From positions 1 to 33,957 of the forward strand of contig NZ_WUQY01000034.1 of NCBI RefSeq assembly GCF_009829085.1: 33,957 nucleotides of DNA, given 5' to 3'. The notes below the pieces were generated by a model, which searched no databases, was not told the DNA's origin, and saw only the letters and a list, made by a program, of their open reading frames with translations. Below are positions 1 to 7,345 of the stretch, one piece after another. The translations under genes and the position numbers were made by a program. The DNA comes from Sphingobacterium bovisgrunnientis (GTDB taxonomy: Bacteria > Bacteroidota > Bacteroidia > Sphingobacteriales > Sphingobacteriaceae). How positions within the stretch are numbered: the first letter of the stretch is position 1; each line of letters starts with the position of its first letter.

Positions 1-43
1 CAAATACTCGTGCCATATGTTAACAAATTTAATTCTTTATTTT

Positions 44-250
44 TTAAATCTGTCTCCACTCAAAGGTAGCAACTCCATTGTATATTTTAAATAGTGTTTC
101 TTTTCTCTGAGTAATAGCATATTTGAGAAGTAAGGAAATCCTGTTTTTGGGAACTTCAATACCTTTATTTTCTTTATAAATGGTATGGCAACCGAATAAA
201 TTCTTGGTATACATTATTACATCGGCTAATAATTGTTCGTCAATAAGATA
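44..250 (-). pseudogene. Small unrecognised ORF, probably a decayed gene remnant
   Basis: On the minus strand an open frame runs from a stop at 251-253 to a TAA at 44-46. The first ATG is at 214, giving 56 residues; the open frame without a start gives 68 codons. The peptide is mixed in composition and protein-like, with a central segment reading IEVPKNRISLLLKYAITQ. Just upstream, another frame stays open with NVIANTVNGINIL and ends in a stop shortly after the first frame becomes readable, as if one frameshift separated two halves of an older gene. I do not recognise the family. No -7 promoter box lies just upstream of the ATG. It could be a real small gene or a degraded accessory gene. Confidence 0.3.
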
Positions 251-534
251 TTAATACCATTAACGGTATTGGCAATAACATTTTTTATCTAAAATTATCA
301 TACATTATGCAAGTCAAGTACTTTATTTAGTATTTTGTTGTGCAATTGAAGTGGTGTTTGTTGAATTTTATGAAAAATAATAATGAATTGATTTCTTTGA
401 TAAATTTAAAAATTGTAACTTTTCATTTTATCCGCTTCTTCATTAATTGACGGTGTTTGCAGTATACGATGAGTAGGGCTGTTTTCATCAAGGAAAGGTT
501 AAAAATGTTAAGTCGCTTACGCCCTATCTATTAT
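251..534. other. Non-coding AT-rich stretch
   Basis: Between the ORF remnant and the hairpin at 535 I see no credible gene on either strand. The plus-strand reading frame from 457 into the next gene has no protein-like character and lies antisense to the SRPBCC gene over most of its length. Together with the remnant on its left this looks like a decayed accessory region. Confidence 0.4.
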
Positions 535-556
535 AGTCCGAGGTTTTTCTCGGACT
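535..556. terminator. Hairpin downstream of the SRPBCC gene
   Basis: AGTCCGAG pairs perfectly with CTCGGACT (8 bp) around a 6-nt GTTTTT loop. It sits 9 nt past the stop of the minus-strand SRPBCC gene. The U-tract on the minus side is poor (ATAATAG) and is slightly better on the plus side (TTTCT). It is therefore a terminator or an mRNA 3'-end stabilising hairpin; efficiency is uncertain. Confidence 0.55.
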
Positions 557-565
557 TTCTGCTTA

Positions 566-946
566 TTATTCTTCTGTATAAAAATCGATTAAGCTACCTA
601 CGTATTCATATTCCCATCCGTCAACAATATCATCGTAAGCTTCGTCAGGAATATTCATGTGATTCACTTCGAATGAAGTTCCTTTTTTATGTTCGTGCAA
701 TTTAATCGTTACTATTGATTGCTCCTCATCCCCAAAATACCACTCTTGTACAATTTTTTTGTCCGGAATCAATTCTATAAATCGCCCATTAATACTGCCA
801 TCCCAAAGAGAAAATTCACCACCTTCTTTTGGATCTATTTCTACGCTATCACCCGTCCATAGGCGAATTGTAATTTCAGTAGTAAGCGCTTTGTATATTT
901 CCTCAGGTGTTGCAGGAATAATATAATATTTTTTAAAACTCTTCAT
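566..946 (-). CDS. SRPBCC (AHSA1/START-like) domain protein
   Basis: A 126-residue protein that is a single SRPBCC-fold domain of the AHSA1-like group. It opens with a strand-helix-strand run (KKYYIIPATPEEIYKAL), has the W(T)GD...DPKEGGEFSLWDGS core typical of the family, and ends in a helix containing GWEYEYVGSLIDF. Proteins of this fold bind small hydrophobic ligands or act as Hsp90-ATPase-activator-like domains; the specific ligand cannot be read from sequence. ATG 946 is preferred over an upstream TTG at 955, because that TTG lies inside the -7 box at 953-960. The gene is divergent from the RsmF-like methyltransferase, and the two share about 65 bp of upstream DNA. Confidence 0.85.
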   Translation of the reverse strand: MKSFKKYYIIPATPEEIYKALTTEITIRLWTGDSVEIDPKEGGEFSLWDGSINGRFIELIPDKKIVQEWYFGDEEQSIVTIKLHEHKKGTSFEVNHMNIPDEAYDDIVDGWEYEYVGSLIDFYTEE

Positions 947-952
947 TAGTGA

Positions 953-960
953 CAAAGATA
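953..960 (-). promoter_or_regulatory. -7 box TATCTTTG of the SRPBCC gene
   Basis: Perfect match to the Bacteroidota -7 consensus TAnnTTTG, ending 6 nt before the ATG at 946. No TTG -33 element is present at 19-21 bp. Transcription would start at or within a few bases of the start codon. Confidence 0.5.
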
Positions 961-1000
961 AAGCAATTGAATAGTATTTTATTTTTTAGTTCTGAATTTT

Positions 1001-1008
1001 TACTTTTG
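1001..1008 (+). promoter_or_regulatory. -7 box TACTTTTG of the RsmF-like gene
   Basis: Matches TAnnTTTG and ends 3 nt before the ATG at 1012, which predicts a leaderless mRNA. No TTG at -33 spacing. It is back to back with the divergent -7 box at 953-960, only 40 bp away. Confidence 0.5.
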
Positions 1009-1011
1009 GAA

Positions 1012-2379
1012 ATGAGTAATATACTTCCCAATGACTTACTGTCGCTACTAAAGGGCGATCCTTCGTTTGATTATGAGGCTTTTATAGCTATCCACAATAA
1101 AGAAGAGAAAACATCATCAATCCGTATTAACCCAGTAAAAAATTTTCAGATTGCAGATTATGTAATTGAAAGTGCAATTCCATGGTGTGAGCACGCCTAT
1201 TATTTAAAGACTCGGCCTGTATTTACTTTGGATCCACTATTTCACAGTGGGTGTTATTATTCTCAAGAGTCAAGTTCTATGTTTTTGGATTATTTAACCC
1301 GAAAATTAAATCTACATTTAGAACCGATAAAAGCTCTAGACCTTTGTGCCGCTCCAGGAGGGAAATCTACTTTACTTAACTCGGCGCTACATGATGACAG
1401 TCTATTGGTGGCTAATGAAATCATAAAATCCCGTGTCAATATACTAACGACTAATTTAGTTCGGTGGGGAAATTCAAACACAGTAGTTTCTAATAATGAT
1501 CCATCAGCTTTTGGTCGACTGCCTGGTTATTTTGATTTGATGGTAGTCGATGCGCCATGCTCAGGTTCTGGGATGTTTCACAAAGATCATTCAGCTATTG
1601 ATGAATGGTCGTTAGCTAATGTGAAATTGTGCAGCGAACGTCAACAGCGTATTTTAGGACAAAGTCTTTCAGCTTTGAAGACAGGTGGTTATTTGTTTTA
1701 TTCAACTTGTTCTTATTCGAACGAAGAGAATGAAGATATAGTTGATTGGCTTATCAACGAGTTTGAAATGGAATCTGTTGCCGTGGAAGTAGATGCGAGT
1801 TGGGGAATTTCGGTAACGACATCAAAATTACATCAAGCAACTGGCTATCGATTTTATCCGCATTTATTAAAAGGTGAGGGTTTCTTTTGTGCTGTGTTGA
1901 GAAAGAAAGAGGAGCAGGACACATTTTCGATGAAAAAAATAAAAAAAGAAAAAAATGTTGCTCCACAACATATAGCGCAAGAATGGGTTAATGCTGAGAG
2001 ACACTATTCTTTTCTTCAACACAATTTTTTACATGTCTTTCCGAAGCAAAATGAGCAAGATCTCCAAGCTTTGCAAAGTGTTTTGTATTTGAAAAATGCC
2101 GGAACGGAGATTGGTGAGCTAAAAGGAAAAACTCTAGTTCCAAGCCATGATTTAGCTTTAAGTAATCTTGTACGTGCAGATTTACCACATATAGATTTAG
2201 AGCTCGATCAAGCCCAAAACTATTTACGGAAAGAACAACTTCCATCTAGTGTAAATCCTGAAAATTTATCAGGCTGGATTTTAGCGCGATACAATGGGAC
2301 TAATTTGGGCTGGATAAAAGCAATGCCAAATCGCATTAACAATTATTATCCGAAAGAAATTAGAATTTGGAATTTATAG
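1012..2379 (+). CDS. RsmF-like 16S rRNA cytosine-C5 methyltransferase (NOL1/NOP2/Sun family)
   Basis: SAM-dependent RNA m5C methyltransferase, about 455 residues. The Rossmann-type catalytic domain has the SAM-binding motif LDLCAAPGGKSTLL near residue 107. The two family cysteines are in VVDAPCSGSGMF (about 180) and YSTCSYSNEENED (about 230); in this family one is the nucleophile and the other resolves the covalent adduct. The C-terminal 150 residues match the RsmF-type extension with a PUA-like end (GWILARYNGTNLGWIKAM). The exact target cytosine cannot be read from sequence. A GTG at 949 would add 21 residues, but that stretch contains the promoter box; ATG 1012 (MSNILPNDLL) fits the family's N-terminus. 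Convergent with coaBC, overlapping by 6 bp. Confidence 0.9.
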   Translation: MSNILPNDLLSLLKGDPSFDYEAFIAIHNKEEKTSSIRINPVKNFQIADYVIESAIPWCEHAYYLKTRPVFTLDPLFHSGCYYSQESSSMFLDYLTRKLNLHLEPIKALDLCAAPGGKSTLLNSALHDDSLLVANEIIKSRVNILTTNLVRWGNSNTVVSNNDPSAFGRLPGYFDLMVVDAPCSGSGMFHKDHSAIDEWSLANVKLCSERQQRILGQSLSALKTGGYLFYSTCSYSNEENEDIVDWLINEFEMESVAVEVDASWGISVTTSKLHQATGYRFYPHLLKGEGFFCAVLRKKEEQDTFSMKKIKKEKNVAPQHIAQEWVNAERHYSFLQHNFLHVFPKQNEQDLQALQSVLYLKNAGTEIGELKGKTLVPSHDLALSNLVRADLPHIDLELDQAQNYLRKEQLPSSVNPENLSGWILARYNGTNLGWIKAMPNRINNYYPKEIRIWNL

Positions 2380-3582
2380 ACTTTGTTGATGATCAACTAT
2401 AAGTTGACAGATATCTTTAGCGACCTCTTGTTTAGACTTGAGGTCGTAATTTTTTGGGGCATTTTCACGTGATAGAATAGTCACTTTGTTGGTGTCCGTA
2501 CCAAAACCCGCGCCAGCATCTTGCATTGAATTTAAGACAATAAAATCAGCATTTTTGCGTATAAGTTTATCTTGGGCGTGAGCCATTTCGTTATTTGTCT
2601 CCAACGCAAAACCTATCAAGGTTTGGTTTTTATTCTTCCGTTGTCCTAATGTACCTAAGATGTCTGTTGTTTTCTTAAGCTCAATAGTGAAGTCTTCAGC
2701 TTTCTTTTTTATTTTCTCTATAGCAGGTTCTTTAGGTGTATAATCCGCTACAGCCGCACTCATTACGATGATATCTGCGTTGTTAAATTCTTCATTGCAA
2801 GCATCATACATTTCTTGCGCAGAATGCACAGGTATAGTTTTAATCTCAGAAGAAGCTTTCAAGTGAGTAGGACCACTTACCAAAATTACGTTAGCGCCTT
2901 TCGATTTTAACTCTTCGGCAATGGCATAGCCCATTTTTCCAGAGGAGTGATTCCCAATGAATCTAACGGGATCAATAGCCTCATATGTCGGCCCTGCTGT
3001 GACTAATGCTGTTTTACCTGTCAAAGGTTTATTTTGACCCAAATCCTCTTCTAAGAATGCTATTATCTCATCTGGCTCAGCCAATCGACCTTCACCCACC
3101 AATCCACTAGCTAGCTCTCCGTTTCCTGGCGGAATTATAATATTGCCATAACTCTTAAGTAAGGACAAATTATGTTGCGTAGCAGGGTGCTTCCACATGT
3201 CCAAATCCATCGCTGGAGCTAGATATACGGGACATTTGGCAGATAGGTATGTTGCTGCTAGCAAATTATCACAAAAACCATTAGCCAATTTGGCAATAGT
3301 GTTTGCAGATGCTGGTGCTATTAACATCAGATCCGCATGCAAGCCTAAATGTACGTGATTATTCCATTCGCCAGTTTTTGGATCATAATAATCCACCAAT
3401 ACAGGCTTCTTAGATAATGTAGATAAGGTAAGAGGGGTGATAAATTGGGTAGACTCTGGCGTCATAATGACGTGCACAGAAGCTTCCTCTTTAATGAGCA
3501 GTCGTATTAAAGAAGCTATTTTGTATGCGGCAATACTGCCGCATACACCTAGCACAATATTTTTGTCTTTTAGCGAAGACAT
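2374..3582 (-). CDS. coaBC: Bifunctional phosphopantothenoylcysteine decarboxylase/phosphopantothenate-cysteine ligase
   Basis: Cytosolic coenzyme A enzyme (Dfp) that joins cysteine to 4'-phosphopantothenate and decarboxylates the product to 4'-phosphopantetheine. The N-terminal flavoprotein CoaC half starts GVCGSIAAYKIASLIRLL and carries PAMDLDMWKHPAT, where the usual PxMNxxMW motif has Asp for Asn. The CoaB half begins about residue 190 (KTALVTAGPTYEAIDPVRFI) with NHSSGKMGYAIAEE and the MSAAVADYTP and KKTTDIL motifs. In the substrate clamp the sequence is LASGLVGEGR, so the position of E. coli Cys158 (ACGxxGxGR) is serine. Length 402 is normal. Last gene of the bamD-rpoZ-coaBC operon, 14 bp after rpoZ. 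Its TAA stop lies opposite the last Leu codon of the methyltransferase gene. Confidence 0.96.
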   Translation of the reverse strand: MSSLKDKNIVLGVCGSIAAYKIASLIRLLIKEEASVHVIMTPESTQFITPLTLSTLSKKPVLVDYYDPKTGEWNNHVHLGLHADLMLIAPASANTIAKLANGFCDNLLAATYLSAKCPVYLAPAMDLDMWKHPATQHNLSLLKSYGNIIIPPGNGELASGLVGEGRLAEPDEIIAFLEEDLGQNKPLTGKTALVTAGPTYEAIDPVRFIGNHSSGKMGYAIAEELKSKGANVILVSGPTHLKASSEIKTIPVHSAQEMYDACNEEFNNADIIVMSAAVADYTPKEPAIEKIKKKAEDFTIELKKTTDILGTLGQRKNKNQTLIGFALETNNEMAHAQDKLIRKNADFIVLNSMQDAGAGFGTDTNKVTILSRENAPKNYDLKSKQEVAKDICQLIVDHQQSL

Positions 3583-3596
3583 AGCTTCTCTAGTGA

Positions 3597-3926
3597 TTAG
3601 TCTTGATCTTTAGAAGGATTTCTAAAGTAAACTTTGTCTTTCAAAAATTCGTCAATAGCTACTAATGAAGGCTTTGGCATACGTTCGTAGTGTTTAGAAA
3701 TTTCGATTTGCTCGCGGTTTTCGAAAACTTCTTCTAAGTTATCATTGTTGCTTGCAAACTCAGCCAATTTCGCATTTAGCTCCTCTTTCACTTCTACACC
3801 AATTTGGTTTGCTCTTTTGCTGATGATCACGATTGACTCGTAAAGATTGTCAGTAGCTTTGTCCAATTCTCTCAAATCTCTTGTTACTGTAGAATTTGGG
3901 ATGGTGTTGTTTTTTGCTTGACTCAT
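3597..3926 (-). CDS. rpoZ: RNA polymerase omega subunit, Bacteroidota type
   Basis: A 109-residue protein matching the Bacteroidota form of omega. It has the conserved opening TRDLRELDKATDNLYESI, then IISKRANQI (the omega helix that clamps the C-terminal tail of beta-prime), an acidic NDNLEEVFENREQIEISKHY segment, and the terminal PKPSLVAIDEFL region. It supports folding and assembly of the core enzyme. It lies 29 bp after bamD and 14 bp before coaBC, an order often seen in this phylum, so it is probably transcribed from the bamD promoter. Confidence 0.93.
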   Translation of the reverse strand: MSQAKNNTIPNSTVTRDLRELDKATDNLYESIVIISKRANQIGVEVKEELNAKLAEFASNNDNLEEVFENREQIEISKHYERMPKPSLVAIDEFLKDKVYFRNPSKDQD

Positions 3927-3955
3927 ATTAACTAAATATTATTTTTAATTTCTTG

Positions 3956-4879
3956 TTATTTTGTTGAACCGTCTGCGCTTGCTTCTTCTTTTTTGGATTC
4001 AGTGATGCCCAGTTCTTTATTTCTTTCTTCCAGTTCCTTATTGTATTGATTCATAAGGCGGATCGCAGAAACGATTTTTTTATCAGCACTTTTTTTCAAA
4101 TCATCTGCTTCAGATTTGAATTTGCTCGATGGAAAATGTTCCGAAAAGCTATTGTAATAATCTATAGCTTCATTAAAACGCTCCTCCTGACGATGTACAC
4201 GACTGTTGTCAGCGAATAAATACTGAGATTTTAACATCAAAAACTCAATTTCTTCGGCGAACTTCGTATCAGGGTACTGTCTCAATACATTTTCTAAAGC
4301 GATTACTGCCGCACGATAATCATCTGCCAGCCCCATATTGTAATAAAGCTTTGCGTTATCGAATGCTTTTTTCTCAAGTTTCTCTCTTAAATCTTGAATT
4401 AATTCACCAGCTTTTTCTGCTCTTTCTGACTCTGGATAATAGTTTACAAATAATTGTAATTCATCAATCGCCTTACGCGTGTTATCTTGATCTAATGTTG
4501 ACCTTGGAGATTCGATGTAATAGCAATATGCAGCCATATATCTACATTCCTCAGCTCTAGGGCTATTTGGGTAGGTATTGGCGAAGTTTTTAAAGTGAAA
4601 ACGTGCTGAAGTATAATCTCTTAATTTGTAATTAGCGTTAGCAATAAGATAAAATAAATCCTCGGCTTCCGCTCTTCCACGATATTTTCCAGCTAAATCA
4701 TCAAACAAAATGAGTGCTTTAGAATATTTGCCTTTCTCATATAGCTTGACTGCTTCTTGGTATTTCATTGTAATATTGTTACTGTTGCGAAGTTTTTCAA
4801 ACTTGCTTTTACAGCCTACAAAAAACAATGTAGCTAAGCACAAAGCTAAAATTACAGGTATACGTCTATTCAAAAACAT
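3956..4879 (-). CDS. bamD: Outer-membrane assembly lipoprotein BamD
   Basis: Periplasmic TPR lipoprotein of the BAM complex that inserts beta-barrel proteins in the outer membrane. The lipoprotein signal peptide (NRRIPVILALCLATLFFVGC) places the acylated Cys at residue 23. Five TPR-like helical pairs follow; typical pieces are YEKGKYSKALILFDDLAGKY, ARFHFKNFANTYPNSPRAEE and AAVIALENVLRQYPDTKFAEE. The protein ends in a charged, probably disordered tail rich in Lys, Glu and Ser. Length 307 is slightly above E. coli BamD, normal for Bacteroidota. A TTG at 4897 would extend it by six residues but lies inside the promoter; ATG 4879 gives a correct signal peptide. First gene of the bamD-rpoZ-coaBC operon. 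Confidence 0.95.
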   Translation of the reverse strand: MFLNRRIPVILALCLATLFFVGCKSKFEKLRNSNNITMKYQEAVKLYEKGKYSKALILFDDLAGKYRGRAEAEDLFYLIANANYKLRDYTSARFHFKNFANTYPNSPRAEECRYMAAYCYYIESPRSTLDQDNTRKAIDELQLFVNYYPESERAEKAGELIQDLREKLEKKAFDNAKLYYNMGLADDYRAAVIALENVLRQYPDTKFAEEIEFLMLKSQYLFADNSRVHRQEERFNEAIDYYNSFSEHFPSSKFKSEADDLKKSADKKIVSAIRLMNQYNKELEERNKELGITESKKEEASADGSTK

Positions 4880-4883
4880 TTTA

Positions 4884-4914
4884 CAAAGATACGTCAATTA
4901 ACAATAATATTCAA
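4884..4914 (-). promoter_or_regulatory. bamD operon promoter, canonical Bacteroidota -33/-7
   Basis: TATCTTTG at 4884-4891 is a perfect TAnnTTTG -7 box, and a TTG (-33) lies at 4912-4914 with a 20-bp spacer. It is the best promoter in the window. The box ends only 4 nt before the bamD ATG, so the transcript should start at or next to the start codon. Confidence 0.8.
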
Positions 4915-5087
4915 TTAAATTTTAAACCGCAATTTACTTGATTTTTAGTAACTAATATATTTTTACAAAAGCCTTTAACAAACTTTAACCATTACCGGAT
5001 TATGTCATTATTTTGCTAATAATAAGGGCTTAATTTCAGATAGGAATAAAATTCATTATATTTACGGATTATTAAGTAATACAAAAA

Positions 5088-5366
5088 ATGAGCTTACACG
5101 AGAGAGTAGAACAAGCATTAGATACAATCCGTCCGTATTTGGAGACTGATGGGGGCAATGTTAGTATTGAAGAGATTACGGAGGATAAGGTCGTGAAGTT
5201 AAAATTGTTGGGTGCATGTGCGAGTTGCTCGATGAGTATTATGACATTTAAAGCTGGTCTTGAGCAAGCTATTAAAAAAGCTGTGCCTGAGATTGTTGCT
5301 GTAGAAGCGATAAACATCACGGATATGAATGATCCGAACGCTACATTACCCGGACAAACTTTGTAA
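5088..5366 (+). CDS. NifU C-terminal-domain iron-sulfur scaffold protein
   Basis: A 92-residue protein that is only the NifU C-terminal (Nfu) domain. It has the family signature RPYLETDGGNVSIEEI and the cluster-binding CASC pair (Cys44 and Cys47) in LLGACASCSMS. Nfu proteins carry [4Fe-4S] clusters to apo-enzymes in the cytosol. There is no N-terminal A-type or N-terminal NifU domain, as is usual for the short Bacteroidota version. It is divergent from bamD, with 208 bp between the starts. TATATTTA about 25 nt before the ATG is a near match to the -7 consensus. No other Fe-S assembly genes are adjacent. Confidence 0.92.
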   Translation: MSLHERVEQALDTIRPYLETDGGNVSIEEITEDKVVKLKLLGACASCSMSIMTFKAGLEQAIKKAVPEIVAVEAINITDMNDPNATLPGQTL

Positions 5367-5368
5367 CG

Positions 5369-5397
5369 AAAATGTTGTTAATTGATTAACACATTTT
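5369..5397 (+). terminator. Possible weak hairpin after the NifU-domain gene
   Basis: AAAATGT pairs with ACATTTT and GTTAAT with ATTAAC, with one bulged T and a very short loop. The stem is AT-rich and no U-tract follows the right arm, so termination would be weak. Confidence 0.3.
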
Positions 5398-5422
5398 AAC
5401 AGGATCGAATAGTCTTTAATTT

Positions 5423-5430
5423 TATTTTTG
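5423..5430 (+). promoter_or_regulatory. -7 box TATTTTTG of the carboxypeptidase-regulatory-domain gene
   Basis: Perfect TAnnTTTG ending 5 nt before the ATG at 5436. No TTG at -33 spacing. This again predicts little or no 5' leader. Confidence 0.5.
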
Positions 5431-5435
5431 TTTAA

Positions 5436-6089
5436 ATGTCTATAAAATCCATTAAATATCTTTTTGTCGGTTTAGGGGTTATGCTTCTTACCTTAGGTTC
5501 TGTATTTGCACAGACCAAAAAGATTCTTCAATTTAGTGGTCTAATTACGTCAATGGGTTCGGATCTTCCTGTCGGATTCGTAACAATAAAAAACACCTCC
5601 TTTAATAATCAAACATATATGTCCAACAATGAGGGGTACTTTTCATTCGTGGCACATGTTGGGGATATTATTGAATTTTCCAGTGTTGGATTTGATCCTA
5701 TTACATATACAATTCCCGAGGTAGAAGGTGACAAATACACTGCGTCAGTAAAAATGCGCGCATTAGTTATTGAACTTCCTGCTGTTACGCCGTTTCCGTG
5801 GGCAAGTTACGAAGATTATTTAGCTGATTTTATGGCTATGGGTGGTGATGACCCAATTGCTACAGCTCGACGTAATTTGAGTCCTGAAGCTATTGCAGCT
5901 CTTGCACGTGTCGTGCCGCGAAGTGCAGAGGAAATCCAGACGTTCAACTCTTTGCAACGCCACCAGTACATGCAAAACAAGAATATTAACCAACGCATGA
6001 ACAATCCTTTCTTGAATCCATTTAATTGGTATCAATTTATAAATTCCATCAAGAAAGGGGATTATAGTCGTGAAAAACTTAAATACTAA
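5436..6089 (+). CDS. Secreted carboxypeptidase-regulatory-like domain protein
   Basis: A 217-residue exported protein. The signal peptide (YLFVGLGVMLLTLGSVFAQ) ends at about residue 26. Residues 30-110 form the CarboxypepD_reg-like beta-sandwich: FSGLITSMGSDLPVGFVTIK, then EGYFSFVAHVGDIIEFSSVG, the same fold found at the N-terminus of TonB receptors. Here no plug or barrel follows. The C-terminal 100 residues are helical, begin PFPWASYEDYLADFMAMGG, and are met in stand-alone Bacteroidota proteins of this type; their function is not known to me. Location is probably periplasm or outer-membrane surface. It ends 2 bp from the convergent permease gene with no terminator between. Confidence 0.8.
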   Translation: MSIKSIKYLFVGLGVMLLTLGSVFAQTKKILQFSGLITSMGSDLPVGFVTIKNTSFNNQTYMSNNEGYFSFVAHVGDIIEFSSVGFDPITYTIPEVEGDKYTASVKMRALVIELPAVTPFPWASYEDYLADFMAMGGDDPIATARRNLSPEAIAALARVVPRSAEEIQTFNSLQRHQYMQNKNINQRMNNPFLNPFNWYQFINSIKKGDYSREKLKY

Positions 6090-6091
6090 AT

Positions 6092-7345
6092 TTATTCCTC
6101 GCTCTTAAGATTTGCTATTTTACCAATTTCTCTTACGCTGAGTTTGGATGAGAAATAGGATACAATAATGGATAGTGTCGATATTGTAAAAAATACTAAG
6201 ATGAAATCTTGTGTACGCATATCTACTGGATATACATCGATGAAACTTCCATTCACATTATTAGTACGAATTAAGCCGTATGTTTCTTGCAAGAAACAAA
6301 AAACATAACCAACTGCTATACCAATAGTACTTCCGATCAAGGCAATCATGATACCTTCGTAGAAGAAAATTTTTTCAATTGTAGACTTATTCGCGCCGAT
6401 ATGCTGAAGAATTTTCATGTCTTCTTTCTTGTCGATGACGAGCATCGTAAGTGATCCAATGATGTTAAAAATGGCTATTATTCCGATAAATGTAAGGATA
6501 AAGAACACAATCCATTTTTCAGATTTTATAGTTTTGTAGAGCGTCGGATTTTGCTGTTCCCTGTTTTTAACTTGAAAATCTTGTCCTAGTTTTTTCTGAA
6601 TTTCTTTTTGCAAAGCATACGATTCGCTCGGATCTTTCAAAAATAATTCAACTGCCGAAATAGCTTTGTCTTCTCCTAGAATATCTCGTGCAAAATCCAA
6701 AGGTAGTATAACGAGATTTTGAAATTCAGGCTCAAACGTCAAAATTCCATTAACAGCTATTTGACGAATATTAAAATCTTCTAATGGATTTATATTATTG
6801 ACCGAAGATTCTTTTCGTGGGAAATATAAGTCGATTGTATTATTAAATTCTGAGATTGGAACTTGTAAATTTGTTTGAATTTGAGGTCCAATTAATGCAT
6901 AATTCGTCGAATCTGCTTTAATCTGAAAATTGCCAATATGCAAAATATGTTCTTTAGACTGCTTCTCTAGACTTTCTTGCGTGATACCTTTTAATTGACC
7001 TACAATTTGCTTCCCTTCATGTTGAATTAAAACTTTATCCTCTAGGGTTTCAGAGTAATTTTTAACAGCGGGAAGTTTTTCTAGTTCTGGAAAAGTTGCG
7101 TTTTTGTTTGGATCAAATGTTTTACCTTTGACTGCTTCAATACGCAAATCTGGGGAAAAGGTGCTATTCATCGACAAGATGAATTTTTCCATACCATTAT
7201 AAAAAGTCAATACAATAACTAAAGCTGCTGTGCTCACAAAAATTCCTACAATACTTATTATTGAAATAATGTTAATAGCATTGACAGATTTCTTCGAAAA
7301 AAGATACCGTAAAGCAAAGAATAAGGGTACACTTATTTTTTTCAT
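6092..7345 (-). CDS. FtsX-like ABC transporter permease (LolC/LolE type)
   Basis: A 417-residue inner-membrane permease of the MacB/LolCE group. One N-terminal membrane helix (ISIISIVGIFVSTAALVIVL) is followed by a periplasmic MacB-PCD domain of about 220 residues. The C-terminal FtsX domain has three helices: WIVFFILTFIGIIAIFNIIG, a second near IMIALIGSTIGIAVGYVFCF, and a last one near ILVFFTISTLSIIVSYFSS. The sequence KEDMKILQHIGANKSTIEKI is the coupling region that meets the ATPase. Such permeases extract lipoproteins from the inner membrane; the ATPase partner is not in the window. Its start overlaps the upstream metallo-hydrolase stop (ATGA-type overlap of 4 bp), so the two are translationally coupled. 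Last gene of the TPR-aroE-gldD operon. Confidence 0.88.
   Translation of the reverse strand: MKKISVPLFFALRYLFSKKSVNAINIISIISIVGIFVSTAALVIVLTFYNGMEKFILSMNSTFSPDLRIEAVKGKTFDPNKNATFPELEKLPAVKNYSETLEDKVLIQHEGKQIVGQLKGITQESLEKQSKEHILHIGNFQIKADSTNYALIGPQIQTNLQVPISEFNNTIDLYFPRKESSVNNINPLEDFNIRQIAVNGILTFEPEFQNLVILPLDFARDILGEDKAISAVELFLKDPSESYALQKEIQKKLGQDFQVKNREQQNPTLYKTIKSEKWIVFFILTFIGIIAIFNIIGSLTMLVIDKKEDMKILQHIGANKSTIEKIFFYEGIMIALIGSTIGIAVGYVFCFLQETYGLIRTNNVNGSFIDVYPVDMRTQDFILVFFTISTLSIIVSYFSSKLSVREIGKIANLKSEE

Noticed and set aside
457..705. 82-residue plus-strand frame
   Set aside because: It is antisense to the SRPBCC gene over more than half its length, crosses the hairpin at 535-556, and its composition is not protein-like.
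949..1011. GTG start giving a 21-residue N-terminal extension of the RsmF-like protein
   Set aside because: The extension covers the -7 promoter box and has no family match; ATG 1012 fits better. TTG extensions of the SRPBCC protein (955), bamD (4897), psd (16087) and rnhB (30138) were rejected too: the first three run across a promoter box, and for rnhB the ATG at 30084 gives the usual protein length.
5386..5401. TTAACA pair upstream of the carboxypeptidase-regulatory-domain gene
   Set aside because: The period is 10 bp, not 11, and the pair ends over 20 bp from the -7 box. A similar 10-bp pair at 12348-12363 upstream of the OmpA gene was rejected for the same reason.
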